From positions 1 to 64,000 of the forward strand of contig JAWZYV010014431.1 of NCBI GenBank assembly GCA_038373885.1: a stretch of 64,000 nt of DNA, given 5' to 3'. A model generated the notes under the pieces. That model ran no database searches and was not told the origin of the DNA. It worked only from the letters and a program-made list of their open reading frames with translations. Of this stretch, positions 52,800 to 64,000 are shown piece by piece (position 1 is the stretch's first letter; every line of letters begins with the position of its first letter). The position numbers and the translations under genes are program-made. This DNA comes from Cheiracanthium punctorium. Taxonomy: Eukaryota; Arthropoda; Arachnida; Araneae; Cheiracanthiidae.

Positions 52800-53436
52800 A
52801 CTGTTTCTCATGAATTTCTTTTTTTAACATGGTTATAAAACTTACCTACTTATCTAACTAACTAAGCACCATATATTCATCCTAGAGGGGGACACGCTAA
52901 AACTATATAAATAAGAAGATAAATAATCAGAAGTTCAATTTTTAGACATGGCATTCTTTTATATTGAAACAAATAAATTCAAAATTAAATACTTATGGGT
53001 TTTCTCACTTAACATGTTATATCTTTTGTTATGATGCAAAACAAATGCATTCATATAGTAACAATTGCCTCCCTCTGTTGACGTCATCTTAAGGCAAGTG
53101 CAACTTCTCAGACTTCTTTCATAGACAGAAATGTTTCACAAGCACAACTTTTATTCCTGCTACTCAGCTTCCAAGTATAGTAATTTCTACTTTCGAGAGC
53201 CACTGAGTAAGTGAACTTGTACTGTCTCTTGTGTTTGGAACCGCAAAACGTCGGCTCTTTTATTTTCCACTTTCCTGACAAACACAAACTAAAATCATGA
53301 ATGCTCTTAAACTTAGTTGTTAAAAATTGTTCTCATTAAAACTGAAAATAAAAGTAGGACAAACTGATGGTTGTACAATCAATCTACAGGGTGAACCCTT
53401 TGACCACCCAAAGGGGTCTACAGTACAAGTATATTA
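52800..53436. other. Intergenic DNA after the protease gene
   Basis: AT-rich, with no gene recognised. CCCTTTGACCACCCAAAGGGG near 53396 forms a short hairpin next to the following pogo-type element. Confidence 0.45.
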
Positions 53437-54113
53437 CAGTGAAACCTCTCTGACTGGCCACCCCACCGTACCAAGATTATTTGGCCGCTCTGAAGGGTTT
53501 TATTTACTATTATAAGATAATTGCTATAATGCGTAACATAAACAAGTCTCACACATATTCTTTATTTAAAATCTAATTTAAATCTTATCTAAAGAGAAAA
53601 TAGTACTTTATTTAATGCTTTCTTAATTTTTTTGAAAAAATCTGATGTGTCCAACACATGACTTCCTTGCACGTCCATTAGATCAAAAATATTTTCGACG
53701 CACTTCCTCTAAATTTATTTGTTTGAAAGAGATAAAATATCAATAATAGTAAGGTTTAACGATTTCCAGCCAAATATTTCGATATCGGCAATCTGAGTTC
53801 AATTTGAAAGATTTCCTTCTGACACTTTATTTGGCGATATTTCATCAAAAGCTGACAAACTTGAGATAGTCAGCGAGATTTTGGGGATAGCCAAAGTGTC
53901 TGTTAGTCATTGACCACAGACTTTCAATGAATTGAATGCATCCATACACCTCAATGTATTCAAAGTCATTTGGCTCACCCTGTAAATAAATTCTCAGTCG
54001 ATTGCTGTCAAAAAAGATATTGAAAACAGTTAGATATTACAATAGTTCTAATTACAAAAGTTTAAAAATCTACGGGTTAGTGTTAGAATTATACAAAATA
54101 CGAAATAACTTTT

Positions 54114-54380
54114 GGCGCCAAATTTGGCGATATTTCGGCGAAACTCGTCAATGTCGACGACATTTGGCGAGATTTTAAGCATGAACCAAACAATGACAGA
54201 TTATCGCCAAATTTGGCAATATTTCGCCAAAACTCGCCAATAACGATGAGAAATGGCAAAACTTTGGGCATGGACCCAATGACTGACTATCGCCAAATTT
54301 GGCGATATTTTGCCAAAACTCGCCAAGGTCGAGGACAGACGGCGAGATTTTGGGCATGTACCAACCAATGACTATCTACA
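54114..54380. repeat. GCCAAATTTGGCG tandem repeat, about 86-91 bp unit
   Basis: CGCCAAATTTGGCGATATTT occurs at 54114, 54205 (one base different) and 54291, each followed by GCGAAACTCG/CCAAAACTCG and a CATGxACCxA block. A weaker copy lies near 53824. The unit core is itself palindromic (GCCAAATTTGGC). Confidence 0.85.
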
Positions 54381-54861
54381 GTAGTATTATATTGAAGATG
54401 TCCATAGACATTAAAGTACTGAAATTCTTTCCGGTGGTCCTGTAAATAAACTCTCCAGTAGATTGGAACCAAAAATCGAGATGCACAATTGAATGTTACA
54501 ACATTCTTATATATGAAATTTCAAAATAGTTTTTGAGATTTGAAAGTTAAATATGCACACACGTACACCAAAAGTCGCCAAGCTTGGCGACTTTTGGCAT
54601 AGTTCTTGAGGGAGGCACGTGACCGTGGTCGGACCATTACCTAACTTATGTGGTAAGACGGTATTGTGCTTGAAATGGATGAATGCCCCTAAAATTGCCA
54701 TTGACCATAATGTATTGGAAATCTTTTGAGTGTTCCTGTAGCAGAACTATAAATGATAAAGACACTTTTTTTAATGGAGAAATTCATTTTATAACTCTTT
54801 ACAGCCTATATCACTTCTGAGTCGTTTGAAATAGCCCAATACCTCTAAAAAACGCTTTGAT

Positions 54862-55380
54862 GAATTTCGGCCTATTGAGCGTAATGTATTTCGAATGTTT
54901 TGGGCAGTCCTGTAGATAAACTATTCAGTCGAACGGAACCGAAAGGGGAGGTGCACAACTAGATGTTACAACAATCCTAAATATAAAGTTTCAACATTGT
55001 ACGCCTAACAGTTTTTGAGATATGCGAGTTTAATGAATTTCGGCCCATTGAGCGTAATGTATTTCGAATGTTTTGGGCAGTCCTGTAGATAAACTATCCA
55101 GTCGAATGGAACCAAAAGGGGTGGTGCACTACTAGATGTTACAACTATCCAAAATATGAAGTTTCGACATTCTACGCCAAATAGCTTTTGAGTTAGGCGA
55201 GTTTAATGAATTTCGGCCCATAGAGCGTAATGTATTTCGAATCTTTTGGGCAGTCCTGTACATAAACTATCCATTCGATTGCCACCAAAAGGGGAGGTGC
55301 ACAACTAGATCATAGAACAATCCTGAATATCAAATCTCAACATTCTACGACCAATAGTTTTTTAGATATGTGAGTTACAT
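54862..55380. repeat. 173-bp tandem repeat, three units
   Basis: Units begin GAATTTCGGCCYATTGAGCG at 54862, 55035 and 55208 with little divergence. Weaker related units appear near 53980, 54400 and 54690, so the array is older and longer than the three clear units. Confidence 0.88.
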
Positions 55381-56439
55381 ACATACGTACATACGTACAG
55401 ACGGCATGGAAAATCTGGCCACAGTAGACTCGCCGCTGGTCAAAATGAGTTGCAGACGCGTTAATATGATCGTGCATGCTAGCCTACGATGAGATGCATC
55501 GAAAAATTTTTTTAAATTAAATTTAGAGGTAGTCAAAATCGGGTTTTTTTGTCGAAATTTGGTCCCCAAAATTTTTCGGGATCACATTACTTCCTTATAC
55601 TACGTACAAGGAAATAAAAAGGATACAATTTGTTTCTGTTTTAGGTTTTTACTTTTCTCTGAAACAAGCATTTTTTCAAGTTCGTTTTTCACTTTAAAAA
55701 GCAGATCTCTAACCGATTTGTTTGTAACCGCTTCAGAATTTTTGATAATTTCATCGCTTTTCCCTAAAGTCGCTTGTGTTAAAAGTTTAGCTTGCTCGCT
55801 ATTACAAACATTGGGAGATTACTTGTGAGGGATGGAATTAGTGCCTAAAAGGCACAAAATTTCATTTGTGAAAAACTCATTTGTAGGACACCTTCAATGC
55901 CTGATTGTCCAGTTCTTCCCTCAGTTTCCATGAAAGAGATAAGAGATTCGATTCCAGTTATTCCTGGGTCTTATTTCGACCACAAACCTGTCCTTGAGTT
56001 TTACCACTCAAAATTAAAAAGTATGGGGTGAGTAGAATTTCCCGAAAAACGAGATGGGTGATCCCACTTGGTGGCCGTTTAAAGGGGGTCGGGTAGCTGC
56101 TGATAGAGGTTATATTAACATTAGGTCTATGAGCCGAAAAATCCGTACCATGAAAAATTGGCCATTTAGAGGAGTGACCGCTATACAGGGGGTGGCCGCT
56201 TGGAGAGGTTTCACTGTACACACAAAGATAAAAGGAAAATATTTTTTTAACTATGTTAGCTACTTGTTACGTGTTACTTCCCACCGCTGATTGAAGTCAT
56301 AGTGAAAGTCTGTTGAGTTACGCATGCATTAATTAAATAATTATTCAGTTGGACAAAACTCTCTGTGCCCCTCCCAAAACAGTGTTACAATAGGTGCTAA
56401 CAGTAACGTTGCACATCGTAAAGCTTGTATTACCATGAA

Positions 56440-57480
56440 TCGGTATATTCGTTTTCTTCCAGCAGCCACATCAAAAAATTTTCAAAATCTTCAAAAAAGT
56501 TCAAAATTTTAATAATATTGTTTCTTGTGGTGTTTCGGTTGATGGTGCTTGGCAAAGATGTGGGCATATGTCACTAAATGGCTGTGTATCTGTCATCTCC
56601 ATAGATATGGGCAAAGTGTTAGATTTTGCAGTCATGTCCCAGTATTGTCACCTGCATGAAAGACATTCTAAAAGTGATCATCTTTGCTCAAATTATACTG
56701 GATCCTCTGGGAGTATGGAAGTATTAGGAGCATACAGAATTTTCGAAAGATTCATCAAAAGTTGGGAACTACAATATACTGAGTACTGCGGAGATGGTGA
56801 TTCGAAAGGCTTCATGCTAGTGAAAGACATTTATGGCAAGGATAGTGTACATGATTAAGAAAACTGAAAAAAACTAAAAAAGGTCTAGGCGGGAAAGGAA
56901 AGCTGACTGATAAGTTGATTGACAAACTACAGCACTGTTATGGGATCGCCATTCATAACAACAAAGGAAATTTGCAGACTATGTAATCAGCAATTATTGC
57001 TGCATTTTTTCACTGTTGCTCGGGTAAAACGAAGGTTATGCATGGACAGTGTCAAAAAGGAGCAGACAGCTGGTGTAAATACCAGAAAGCTATACACACA
57101 GGTAAAAAAAAATTGATGAAAAGGACCCTGGACTGCCAGATTCCATTAATAAAATTATAAAACCGATATATATGGGTTTGTGTGATCAAGGGCTACTTTC
57201 TAAATGCTTACATGGAATGACTCGAAACAATAATGAGAGTTTTAACAATGTGTTATGGAATGTTTTGCCTAAAGGAACCTTTGTTGGGATGCAAACTCTT
57301 TTACTTGGTGCATATTTGGCAGTTTTGCTGTTTAATTCTGGTTAGTTAGGACTATTGCCCGTGTTTCAAATTTTAGGATCAGAAGAGGAACAAATGCTAA
57401 GTAATTACATGGGGTTTGACTGTGAGACCCTTAAATACATCCTTGTCTTTTACATATTAATTGAAATACAAAAAACTTGT
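56440..57480 (+). pseudogene. Mutator-type transposase gene, decayed
   Basis: Plus-strand fragments read VSVDGAWQRCGHMSLNGCVS, VISIDMGKVLDFAVMSQYC, SSGSMEVLGAYRIFERFIKS and YCGDGDSKGFM in one frame to 56858. Then come LRKLKKTKK, GKLTDKLIDKLQHCYGIAIH, FHCCS and MHGQCQKGADSWCKYQ in shifted frames, and LSKCLHGMTRNNNESFNNVL, WNVLPKGTFVGMQTLLLGAY. The DGxWxxRG, GDGDSK and SWCKY blocks in this order are those of the Mutator-like transposase domain (as I recall, Pfam PF20700). Stops and frameshifts make it a relic; no terminal repeats were found. Confidence 0.75.
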
Positions 57481-57963
57481 GTAATTTTCGCCGACATTCC
57501 TTAATTTATGGTACATTTTACTGTCCAACTATTAGGCTCAAACTTTTATTTATATTCTGAGTTGTTTTGAAATGAAAATATTAGTTGTTTTAAAGGTTTA
57601 AAAACTAAATAATGACTATTTGTTTTGACATCAGTATTGGAAGCACTTTTGGGATGCTTATGTGGCTTATAAAGTCTTTTTGTAATCAAAATTATCATCC
57701 TATTACAGGAAGTAATGATCGAAATTCTAAAGAATATATTACAAATTTGTAAAATATACTACTGTGCATTGGGGTAAGTGCAGTTCTAAAGATAAAGCTG
57801 CAAGACCAAACAGACATTCTTTTGCAATCTATTGTCCTTTTCAAGCCATTCCCATACTACAATATTTCTCTTTTATTTGTATTACAATCATGAAGTAGAA
57901 CTAATATATTTTAACTAAACAAGATTAAATACTGAGAAAAAAAGCAATCTTTTAGTGTATGGG

Positions 57964-58480
57964 TATTTTGATACAGGAACGTAGAAATTTAGTAGATCAA
58001 GATAGTGAATGTAACATACATCTTGAACTGATGATAATGGCGTTTTTCAGTATTTATTAATCCAAACTAAAATCAAAAAAAGTTTAGCTCGAGTTTAATT
58101 CTGTCCATTTTATAGATACAATGTACAAAGTAAACATAGAAGGAACGAGAAGAAGAGCAATCTTTTAGTGTCGTGTAATGTTAGCAACAAGGACTTAAAA
58201 TAATTTACACAGGAAAAAACTGGAAAATTTGTCACTTCTTGGGATGTTCAAAATTCAAGACATGAATTAAATGGTTCTTATAACGCTTATACTAGAAATG
58301 GGATATTTTGATACAGGAACTTAGAAATTTAGATCAGGATAGTAAATGTAGCATACATCTTGAACTGATGATAATGGCGATTTTCAGTATTTATTAATCC
58401 AAACTAAAATCATGAAAATTTAGCTTGAGTTTAATTCTGTCCATTTTATAGATGCAACATACAAAGTAAACATAGAAGGA
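57964..58480 (+). repeat. Direct duplication of about 180 bp
   Basis: TATTTTGATACAGGAAC starts at 57964 and again at 58304, and similarity continues to 58144 and 58480 (CATAGAAGGA). The duplicated block is the start of the ZSWIM-like frame (NSVHFIDATYKVNIEG), so the gene head is present twice. Confidence 0.85.
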
Positions 58481-59876
58481 TTTCCTTTATACACTATAAT
58501 GTGTGAGGATGATTATGGGGTGGGACGATCGTTATGCTATTTTTCTGCGCTTATTGAACAATCACAAATGATAAAACTAGCTATGCAAAAATTCATTGAT
58601 ATTAATCCAACAGTTTTATCTGCATGCCAGGTTGTTGTAACTGACAAAAATTTTAACGAAATGAATATAACTAAACAACTTTTTCTTTCCACTATTAATA
58701 TCATACGTATTTTTCATGTTTTGAAATTTCGTCATCAAAAATATTTCATTTGGATTTCACTTTTGAAGGAAAACAAAATCTTAGGTCAACTTTAATTGAT
58801 ACTGTTTATTCTAGAAGTGAGGAGGCTTATTATGAAATGTAGAAAAAACTTCAACATTCCTGCCCTCCAGATTTTTTTGTTTATTTTATGACTAATTGGC
58901 ATACATGCACAGAAAAATTTGTCATTGCTTACAAAAAAGTTTGCCTCATTTAGATAATAGGATTGAGAGCCATAATCAAAAGAACAAAGCATTTTTAGAT
59001 GCATTTCTGACGTTCTGTACTGCTGTTATCAAGCAGCTTAAAAATTACATTCAAACAGTTACTAATTCTTTTCTTTGTGCATCTTTTAGATAATTAAAAT
59101 CTAATAGTTTTAAAAGAAAATACAAGTAATGTACATTTAAAATTTTCTGCTGTGTGTACTCATAAAGCAACTGGAATGATCTTTGAGGATATCAAAAAAT
59201 TTACAGAATGAACACACATAACTGAACTAATTAATAATAGTAGCTGTATTGTGTTATATAATAGTGAAAACTATTGTGTTCAAAATTTAAAATGCTCCAC
59301 CTGTTCATTTTTTGTCAGCATTCCCTTCCTTCTCAGGACATATTTGCCGAACGATTTTCTCAGAAAAGATTTGTTTGATAAGAGTTTGGCAAATTGTAAG
59401 AGGCTGAAATCTGTTGTCGATGTGTTAAACCCTCTTATGTTCCTGTCACAAAACGGGTTAGCTCCATAGAAGTTCCACAAACAGGAAATCAAAAATTTCT
59501 TAGTGCATGAGTTCTTGGAGATATGTTAGCATCCTTAATATCACAGTGTGGAGCTAAAGGATATGAAGAGAAAGTTAAATTTCTAAGTGAAGTAATTTGA
59601 GCTTGGGAAAATAATGTTAGCGTGTTTTTATGTAAAAAGGAGGAAAATAATTTTAAAATGTCTGAGAGTGATCGAATTTTCAAATCTGATGAGAAAACTT
59701 TGGATAGCTGCAGTAATAACAGTTTTATCCCACATGACATTTATAATGATATAGATGATCCAATAAAAGATGTGTGCTTCTGTTGTGTTGTAATCAAAAC
59801 AACCTCTCGCTCTCGATGTTTTGTAAACAGCTGCATCCTTCGACAGGACGGCTGCATTGCAGTTGTACAGTAGCAC
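57964..59876 (+). pseudogene. ZSWIM1/3-like MULE transposase-derived gene, decayed
   Basis: Frames read FIDATYKVNIEGFPLYTIMC and EDDYGVGRSLCYFSALIEQS, then VVVTDKNFNEMNI, IFHVLKF, VYSRSEEAYYEM, YFMTNWHTCTEKFV and DNRIESHNQKNKAFLDAF. A SWIM-like CSTCSFF...LRTYLP region and an acidic tail follow. The order DATYK, EDxxGxG, TDKxFxE, FHxLK, NWH, NRxESHxxK is that of MULE-domain proteins of the ZSWIM1/ZSWIM3 type, which derive from Mutator-like transposases. Several stops and shifts (58793, 58840, 58950, 59092) break it. The head is duplicated. It may be a transposase or a decayed domesticated copy. Confidence 0.72.
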
Positions 59877-59879
59877 CAT

Positions 59880-60516
59880 GGCTTGTGTCTTCCCTTCTCT
59901 TTTCTCCCTTGCAATCTGGTTGTGTAGACCCGTGTTTGTATGCCAATTGCCGGAGAGAGTGAAGTGAAGTGCAATGCGAGTTTAGTTTGAGGCGGGATTT
60001 TGCAGCCGGCGGTGTGAGGGCACTCCCCCCAACGCTTGGCTGGGCTGCATGCCATTTTTTTTTTTTTGTAACTAACCATATAAAATTAATATCTTTGAAA
60101 AAGAATAAAAATGTATTGTAATTTTGATATACAGAGATCGCAACAGCTTGGGAAGGTGTGTGAAAATATATTTTTATGCTGCCGTTCACCGATGAAAAAG
60201 GATTGCCTGAAACTTCTGTGGTAGCAGAAATTCGGTACGCAGTTTGCAGTGTTGGGAAAGCCTGCTTCTTTTCTTAATTTCACCACAAGTACATGTCTTA
60301 TATAGTGTGATCATCTGAAAATATGCTTCCCAGTTTATGTGGCGTGCCCGCACAGACAAAATTGATTGTGTTACCACGATGATGTGTGTGAAACATTTTG
60401 CATCTATTGTGCAACATTAGTGAATGAAGGTAACTAGTCAGCCACCGTGTTCGACCAGATGCAGTGCACTCATCCGATTCCTATGTCACTGAATTCCGAT
60501 TTATGCAAGGTGTCAG
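59880..60516. other. Spacer with a GC-rich patch, no gene seen
   Basis: 59930-60050 is GC-rich (GGCGGGATTTTGCAGCCGGC), ends in a T-run near 60055, and then becomes AT-rich. No reading frame with a domain was found on either strand. Confidence 0.4.
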
Positions 60517-60990
60517 TGTCTAAAGGCAAGTCAACGTTACGATGTGCATTTCGCGAGTGTGAAATTTTCATTTTTGTATAAAGCTGTGTATATAATCAAC
60601 AGCCGGTATGTGTTATTGATTTCTGCCCTATCATTTTTGTATCAAGGCATCTGTCCTTCTGTTGTGGTTCTTAAATATGTTATTTCCTTTTTAATAGTAT
60701 GTCATGTGAGATTACCATAACTTTTATTATATTTAAGTATATATTTATCTTAACACAGTAATTAATTTTAATGTTTTTAATCAATTAAATGTTTGTTTTG
60801 GTCGAGGTTATAAATATATTGGCTCCGCATGCCATTTAAAATGTTATAGATAATGTGTGTTCATCTGCCCTTTTTAAGGATGCGCCTATTTGCCTCGTGC
60901 GGCTTATTTTTGTTATGGGAACTGTGTAACCTGGTAGTGAATTATTCTAAAAATTAAATGTTTTATTCTAGTTTACCAAAACTGATTTTA
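60517..60990 (+). repeat. Left LTR
   Basis: Matches 63526-64000 throughout. It contains a TATA-like GTATAAAG near 60577. Its 3' boundary cannot be fixed because the right copy is truncated by the window; a GGCGCC sequence near 61085 might be part of a primer-binding site. Confidence 0.75.
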
Positions 60991-61384
60991 TTTACTAGTA
61001 TTTTTGTCATTTTTTAGATTAGAGTTCTTCTTATATATTGGTACTATTATTCATATTATCCCACAAGGCCACTATACAATCCAGGCGCCCTCTAAACATT
61101 ATGGTGCCATAAAAAAAAAAATCAAAAAGGTTGAGAACTTGGATATTGATTTTAAGACAGCTGATCCCATATTAAGGCCAAAAATATTTGCAGGGGTGCT
61201 GTCAAATGACTCATTGCCAATACACATATGTATTTATATATATACTATTTTAATATGATTTTTAAGTATGAGGAATAGTTCATTGTTTGTTTATATATGC
61301 AAGATCTCTGGCAAACAAACAAACAAACAAAAAAAAAAAAAAGATAAGTACAAGACATCACAATTTAATTTCTGATAAGTAGTT

Positions 61385-62348
61385 ATGGCCTAGTCTCTAG
61401 CTTCCTCGCTCCCAAAATTTAGTGGTGAGTCAAATGAGAATGTAGATTTCTTTATTGAAGCATTTAACTCTATGGCCAAGCTCGAAAATTGGTCAGAAGT
61501 GAGACAATCACTTATTTTTAAGTTAAATTTAAAAGCTAAAGCATTAGATTTTATTTCGAATGACCCCAAGACATTAAAAGTAAAGGAAGTCAGTACACTG
61601 CAAAAACTCCTAAAAAACAGGTTCTCTTCATCTCGGTCATTTCAGAAGACACAAAATAATTTTGCAAAAATATCTCAAAAAATAAATCAGTCTGTATCCA
61701 ATTTAGCAGAGGAAATTGAGAACGCAGCTACGAAGTATGCAAATCCTAACAATTCAAAGGATACTCAGTTGGTGAAATTAACAGAGGATCTTAAACTTTC
61801 AAAATTTATTGAGGCTCTGAGACCAGAGATTCAGTTTGAGGTGAAAAAATTAGGCCCCCAGACTTTTAAGATGGTAATTAGAATTGCTAAGAATGTAGAG
61901 CGTGCTCTTGAGGATACCGCAGGCAGTGTTAATAACTTAAAGGCCAATAACAGGGTTGAAATTGATGTTTTGCTACAACAGCAGCTAGAGGCCAATGAAA
62001 AACTCTTGCACTTATAACAGAGGCTGCATAGGCTCACTGAACAGAAAGACCAAAATTCATCTTCAAGAGTTCAGGAGTAAGAGGTAGCTTACATCTGTCA
62101 TAGATGTAGTTTGGGTCACATCACCACCAGCTGTTCTCAGTTTCCAGGAAATTCCAATACTTTCTTTCACAATTCTTCCTTCAGGGGAAACTCTAACAAC
62201 ACTAGAGGGTATAGACATAATTTTACGCCACACACAAGCAATTACAGGCAATGACGCAATTTCAGAGGTCGCAGAAATACACAAGAAGGTCGTTCATACA
62301 GTAACAACAGAGGTAGAAACCATCCCTACAACAGATATTTAAACTAGA
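61385..62348 (+). pseudogene. Gypsy-like gag with in-frame stops
   Basis: It starts ATGGCC at 61385, with a TAG as third codon. The frame is then open from 61394 (LPKFSGESNENVDFFIEAF; WSEVRQSLIFKLNLKAKA) to a TAA at 62015, and continues in the same frame past further stops at 62078 and 62252 to 62348. The late part holds a CCHC zinc knuckle (CHRCSLGHITTSC) and an Asn/Arg-rich basic tail. The domain order is that of Gypsy-family Gag. All stops sit at positions reachable from Gln or Arg codons by a single C-to-T change. Confidence 0.8.
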
Positions 62349-62479
62349 CAAGGGTTCTTACAGTTTCAAGAGTGAAGGTATGGTAAGAACCCAGTCTCAA
62401 GATACGGAAACACATAACATACATTCTGAGGTCACAGAAGAGAGGTTTTTAATGTCCAGCACCTCAAAAAGAAAACATT

Positions 62480-63523
62480 TTGCCAATGGTTAAAATAAAA
62501 TTTGGCTCTCATGAATATAATGAATATAATGCACTGATAGACTCGGGTGCAAACATCAATCTTATTCAGCCATTAATTGTCGATACAATCAAGGAGCACA
62601 CTAAAGTTAACTTTGTATCACGAGCAGTGAGAATACAAAAGCTGGAGAACAATTGTATACCATATAAGGGCGCAGTTGATACAAAATTTAAAATTAAGGA
62701 TAAGTGGTTTTCAAACTTGTTTTTTTTTTTTCACTGAAAATATTTGGACCTCAAATTACCATGTAATATTAGGATATGATTTTTTACATACAAACAAAAT
62801 AATAATTGATACCGAAAATAAATTAATAATTGCAGGAAATTCTAGTTTTCCCTTTTATGAGAGTATTCCTTTGCCATCCCCACAGTGCAGACAACAGTTA
62901 GACAGCAATTCGGATGAGGTTCATAACATCAGGGTTCCTAGTAACATCACACTTTTACCAGGAAAGCATGAGATAGTGCATCTTCAGACTCCCTCCCATT
63001 TGGCTGAGACAGATATTTTATTTTCGCCCATAACTACTAAATGGAATTACTCTATTTCACATTCACTGCATACTCCCACACGGGACAATCGAATAAGAAC
63101 TTTTGTTGAAAACAACATTTCAGAAAAAATCATTATTCGTAAGAGCACCATTTTAGGGCAGGTTAGTTATCAAAATTATTCTCCTTTTTCTTCCACTGAA
63201 GATGTTCGGCATGTAAACAACTTGGAGGAGATCCACAACTTGAGAAAACAAGAATTAGAACCAAATGATTTTAATTTAGATCAGTTAGATAATTGCAACA
63301 AGAAAACACTACTTAATTTACTAATGAGAAATTTTAAAGTTTTTCTAAATCCTACAACACATTAGGATCTACTTGTGAGATTGTGCCAGAATTTAGGCTA
63401 CTCCATGAATTTCCCATACAAACCAAGCCATACCCAATACAAAAAATTGCCAAGTCATTTGCAAGATCTGAAATTAACAAGCTTCTAGAAGCAGGGATAA
63501 TAGAAAATACAGCTTCCAATTAT
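62480..63523 (+). pseudogene. Gypsy-like pol fragment: protease and RT N-terminus
   Basis: An aspartic protease active site is seen as NALIDSGANINLI (near 62531). A frameshift lies in the T-run near 62720-62732, after which VILGYDFLHTNKIIID follows. A long linker runs to 63365 (stop), then another shift. The RT entry region is PEFRLLHEFPIQTKPYPI, with INKLLEAGIIENTASNYC ending at the LTR. No RT catalytic box, RNase H or integrase is present. Confidence 0.8.
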
Positions 63524-63525
63524 TG

Positions 63526-64000
63526 TGTCTACAAGCGAGTCAACGGTGCGATGTGCATATTGCGAGTGTGAAATTTCCAATTTTTTTATAACGCTGTATA
63601 TATAATCAAGAGCCGGTATGTGTTATTGATTTCTGCCCTATCATTTTTGTATCAAGGCATCTGTTCTTCTGTTTTGTTTCTTAAATATGTTATTTCCTTT
63701 TTAATAGTATTTCATGTGGGATTATCATAACTTTTATAATATTTAAGAATATATTTATCTTAACACAGTAATAAATTTAAATGTTTTTAATCAATTAAAT
63801 GTTTGTTTTGATCGAGGTGATAAATATATTGGCTCCACATGCCATTTAAAATGCTATAGATAATTTGTGTTCACCTGTCCTCTTTAAGGACGTGCCTATT
63901 TGCCTCTTGCAGATTATTTTTTTAATGGGAACTAGGTAACCTGGTAGTGAGTTGTTCTGAGAATTAAATGTTTTATCCTAGTTTACCAAACGGATTTTAT
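63526..64000 (+). repeat. Right LTR (truncated by the window)
   Basis: Begins TGTCTACAAGCGAG directly after the truncated pol and matches the left LTR to the last base of the window. No polypurine tract precedes it, as expected if the deletion removed everything up to the LTR edge. Confidence 0.78.

Larger units (their letters stand above)
53437..56216. mobile_element. pogo/Tigger-like element with internal tandem arrays
   Basis: The left end is CAGTGAAACCTCTCTGACTG; the right end is the inverse of CAGTGAAACCTCTCCAAGCG; TA flanks both (53435-53436, 56217-56218). No transposase catalytic motif is readable. The interior is mostly two families of degenerate tandem repeats (54114-54380 and 54862-55380). 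Near 55850-55620 a minus-strand open stretch reads KLLTQATLGKSDEIIKNSEA and LFKVKNELEKMLVSEKSK, unassigned. Confidence 0.75.
60517..64000 (+). mobile_element. Gypsy-like LTR retrotransposon, internally deleted, cut by window end
   Basis: Direct repeats at 60517 and 63526 (offset 3009, both starting TGTCTA) flank gag, protease and the beginning of reverse transcriptase. The pol region stops at IENTASNYC just before the right LTR, so most RT, RNase H and integrase are missing. The right LTR runs off the window. LTR divergence by eye is several per cent, so the insertion is not recent. No envelope gene is present. Confidence 0.82.

Overview
This is eukaryotic nuclear DNA, almost certainly arthropod. 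It is AT-rich and intron-bearing, and is dominated by I-group LINEs, a Jockey LINE, pogo/Tigger, Tc1/mariner, hAT and Mutator-type elements and a Gypsy-like LTR element. A chelicerate such as a spider would fit the mix, but nothing in the window proves the lineage.

Only one host gene is convincing. It is a plus-strand, multi-exon chymotrypsin-fold serine protease gene whose last six exons lie at 20200-20407, 31966-32045, 41303-41394, 42153-42430, 42806-42939 and 52579-52752. All introns have GT-AG ends and the codon phases match. The first exon in the window closes a normal trypsin-like domain with an intact GDSGGP. The other five encode a second, tandem protease domain that is catalytically dead: the region of His57 reads VASI, Ser195 is Glu in GDEGAP, and the S1 pocket is altered. 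The upstream exons of domain 1 are not seen in the first 20 kb.

Layout. 1-1100: a LINE 5' UTR fragment and a broken Tigger transposase. 1097-14860: a DNA element with inverted repeats of about 385 bp. A minus-strand I-group LINE (copy B) is inserted in its left arm with a 12-bp target duplication, and a plus-strand LINE (copy C) is nested in copy B. 14912-17606: a 5'-truncated Jockey-like LINE with a 13-bp target duplication. 18221-19338: a pogo-type MITE carrying a hAT MITE and a tandem duplication. 20.2-52.8 kb: the protease gene, with introns swollen by a nearly complete LINE (copy D, 23649-29337), an IS630/Tc1/mariner element, an old LINE split by a hAT element, mariner-derived MITEs, a LINE with a large internal deletion (copy F), and a 2.1-kb Mutator-like non-autonomous element. 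53.4-56.2 kb: a pogo-like element holding two kinds of tandem repeat. 56.4-59.9 kb: decayed Mutator-type and ZSWIM-like MULE transposase genes. 60.5-64.0 kb: an internally deleted Gypsy-like LTR element that runs off the window.

The most interesting observations are the tandem active plus dead protease architecture, and two LINE hairpins (at the 5' terminus and in the 3' UTR) with paired base changes between copies. No tRNA, rRNA or CRISPR array was recognised. All functions are read from motifs; no database search was run.
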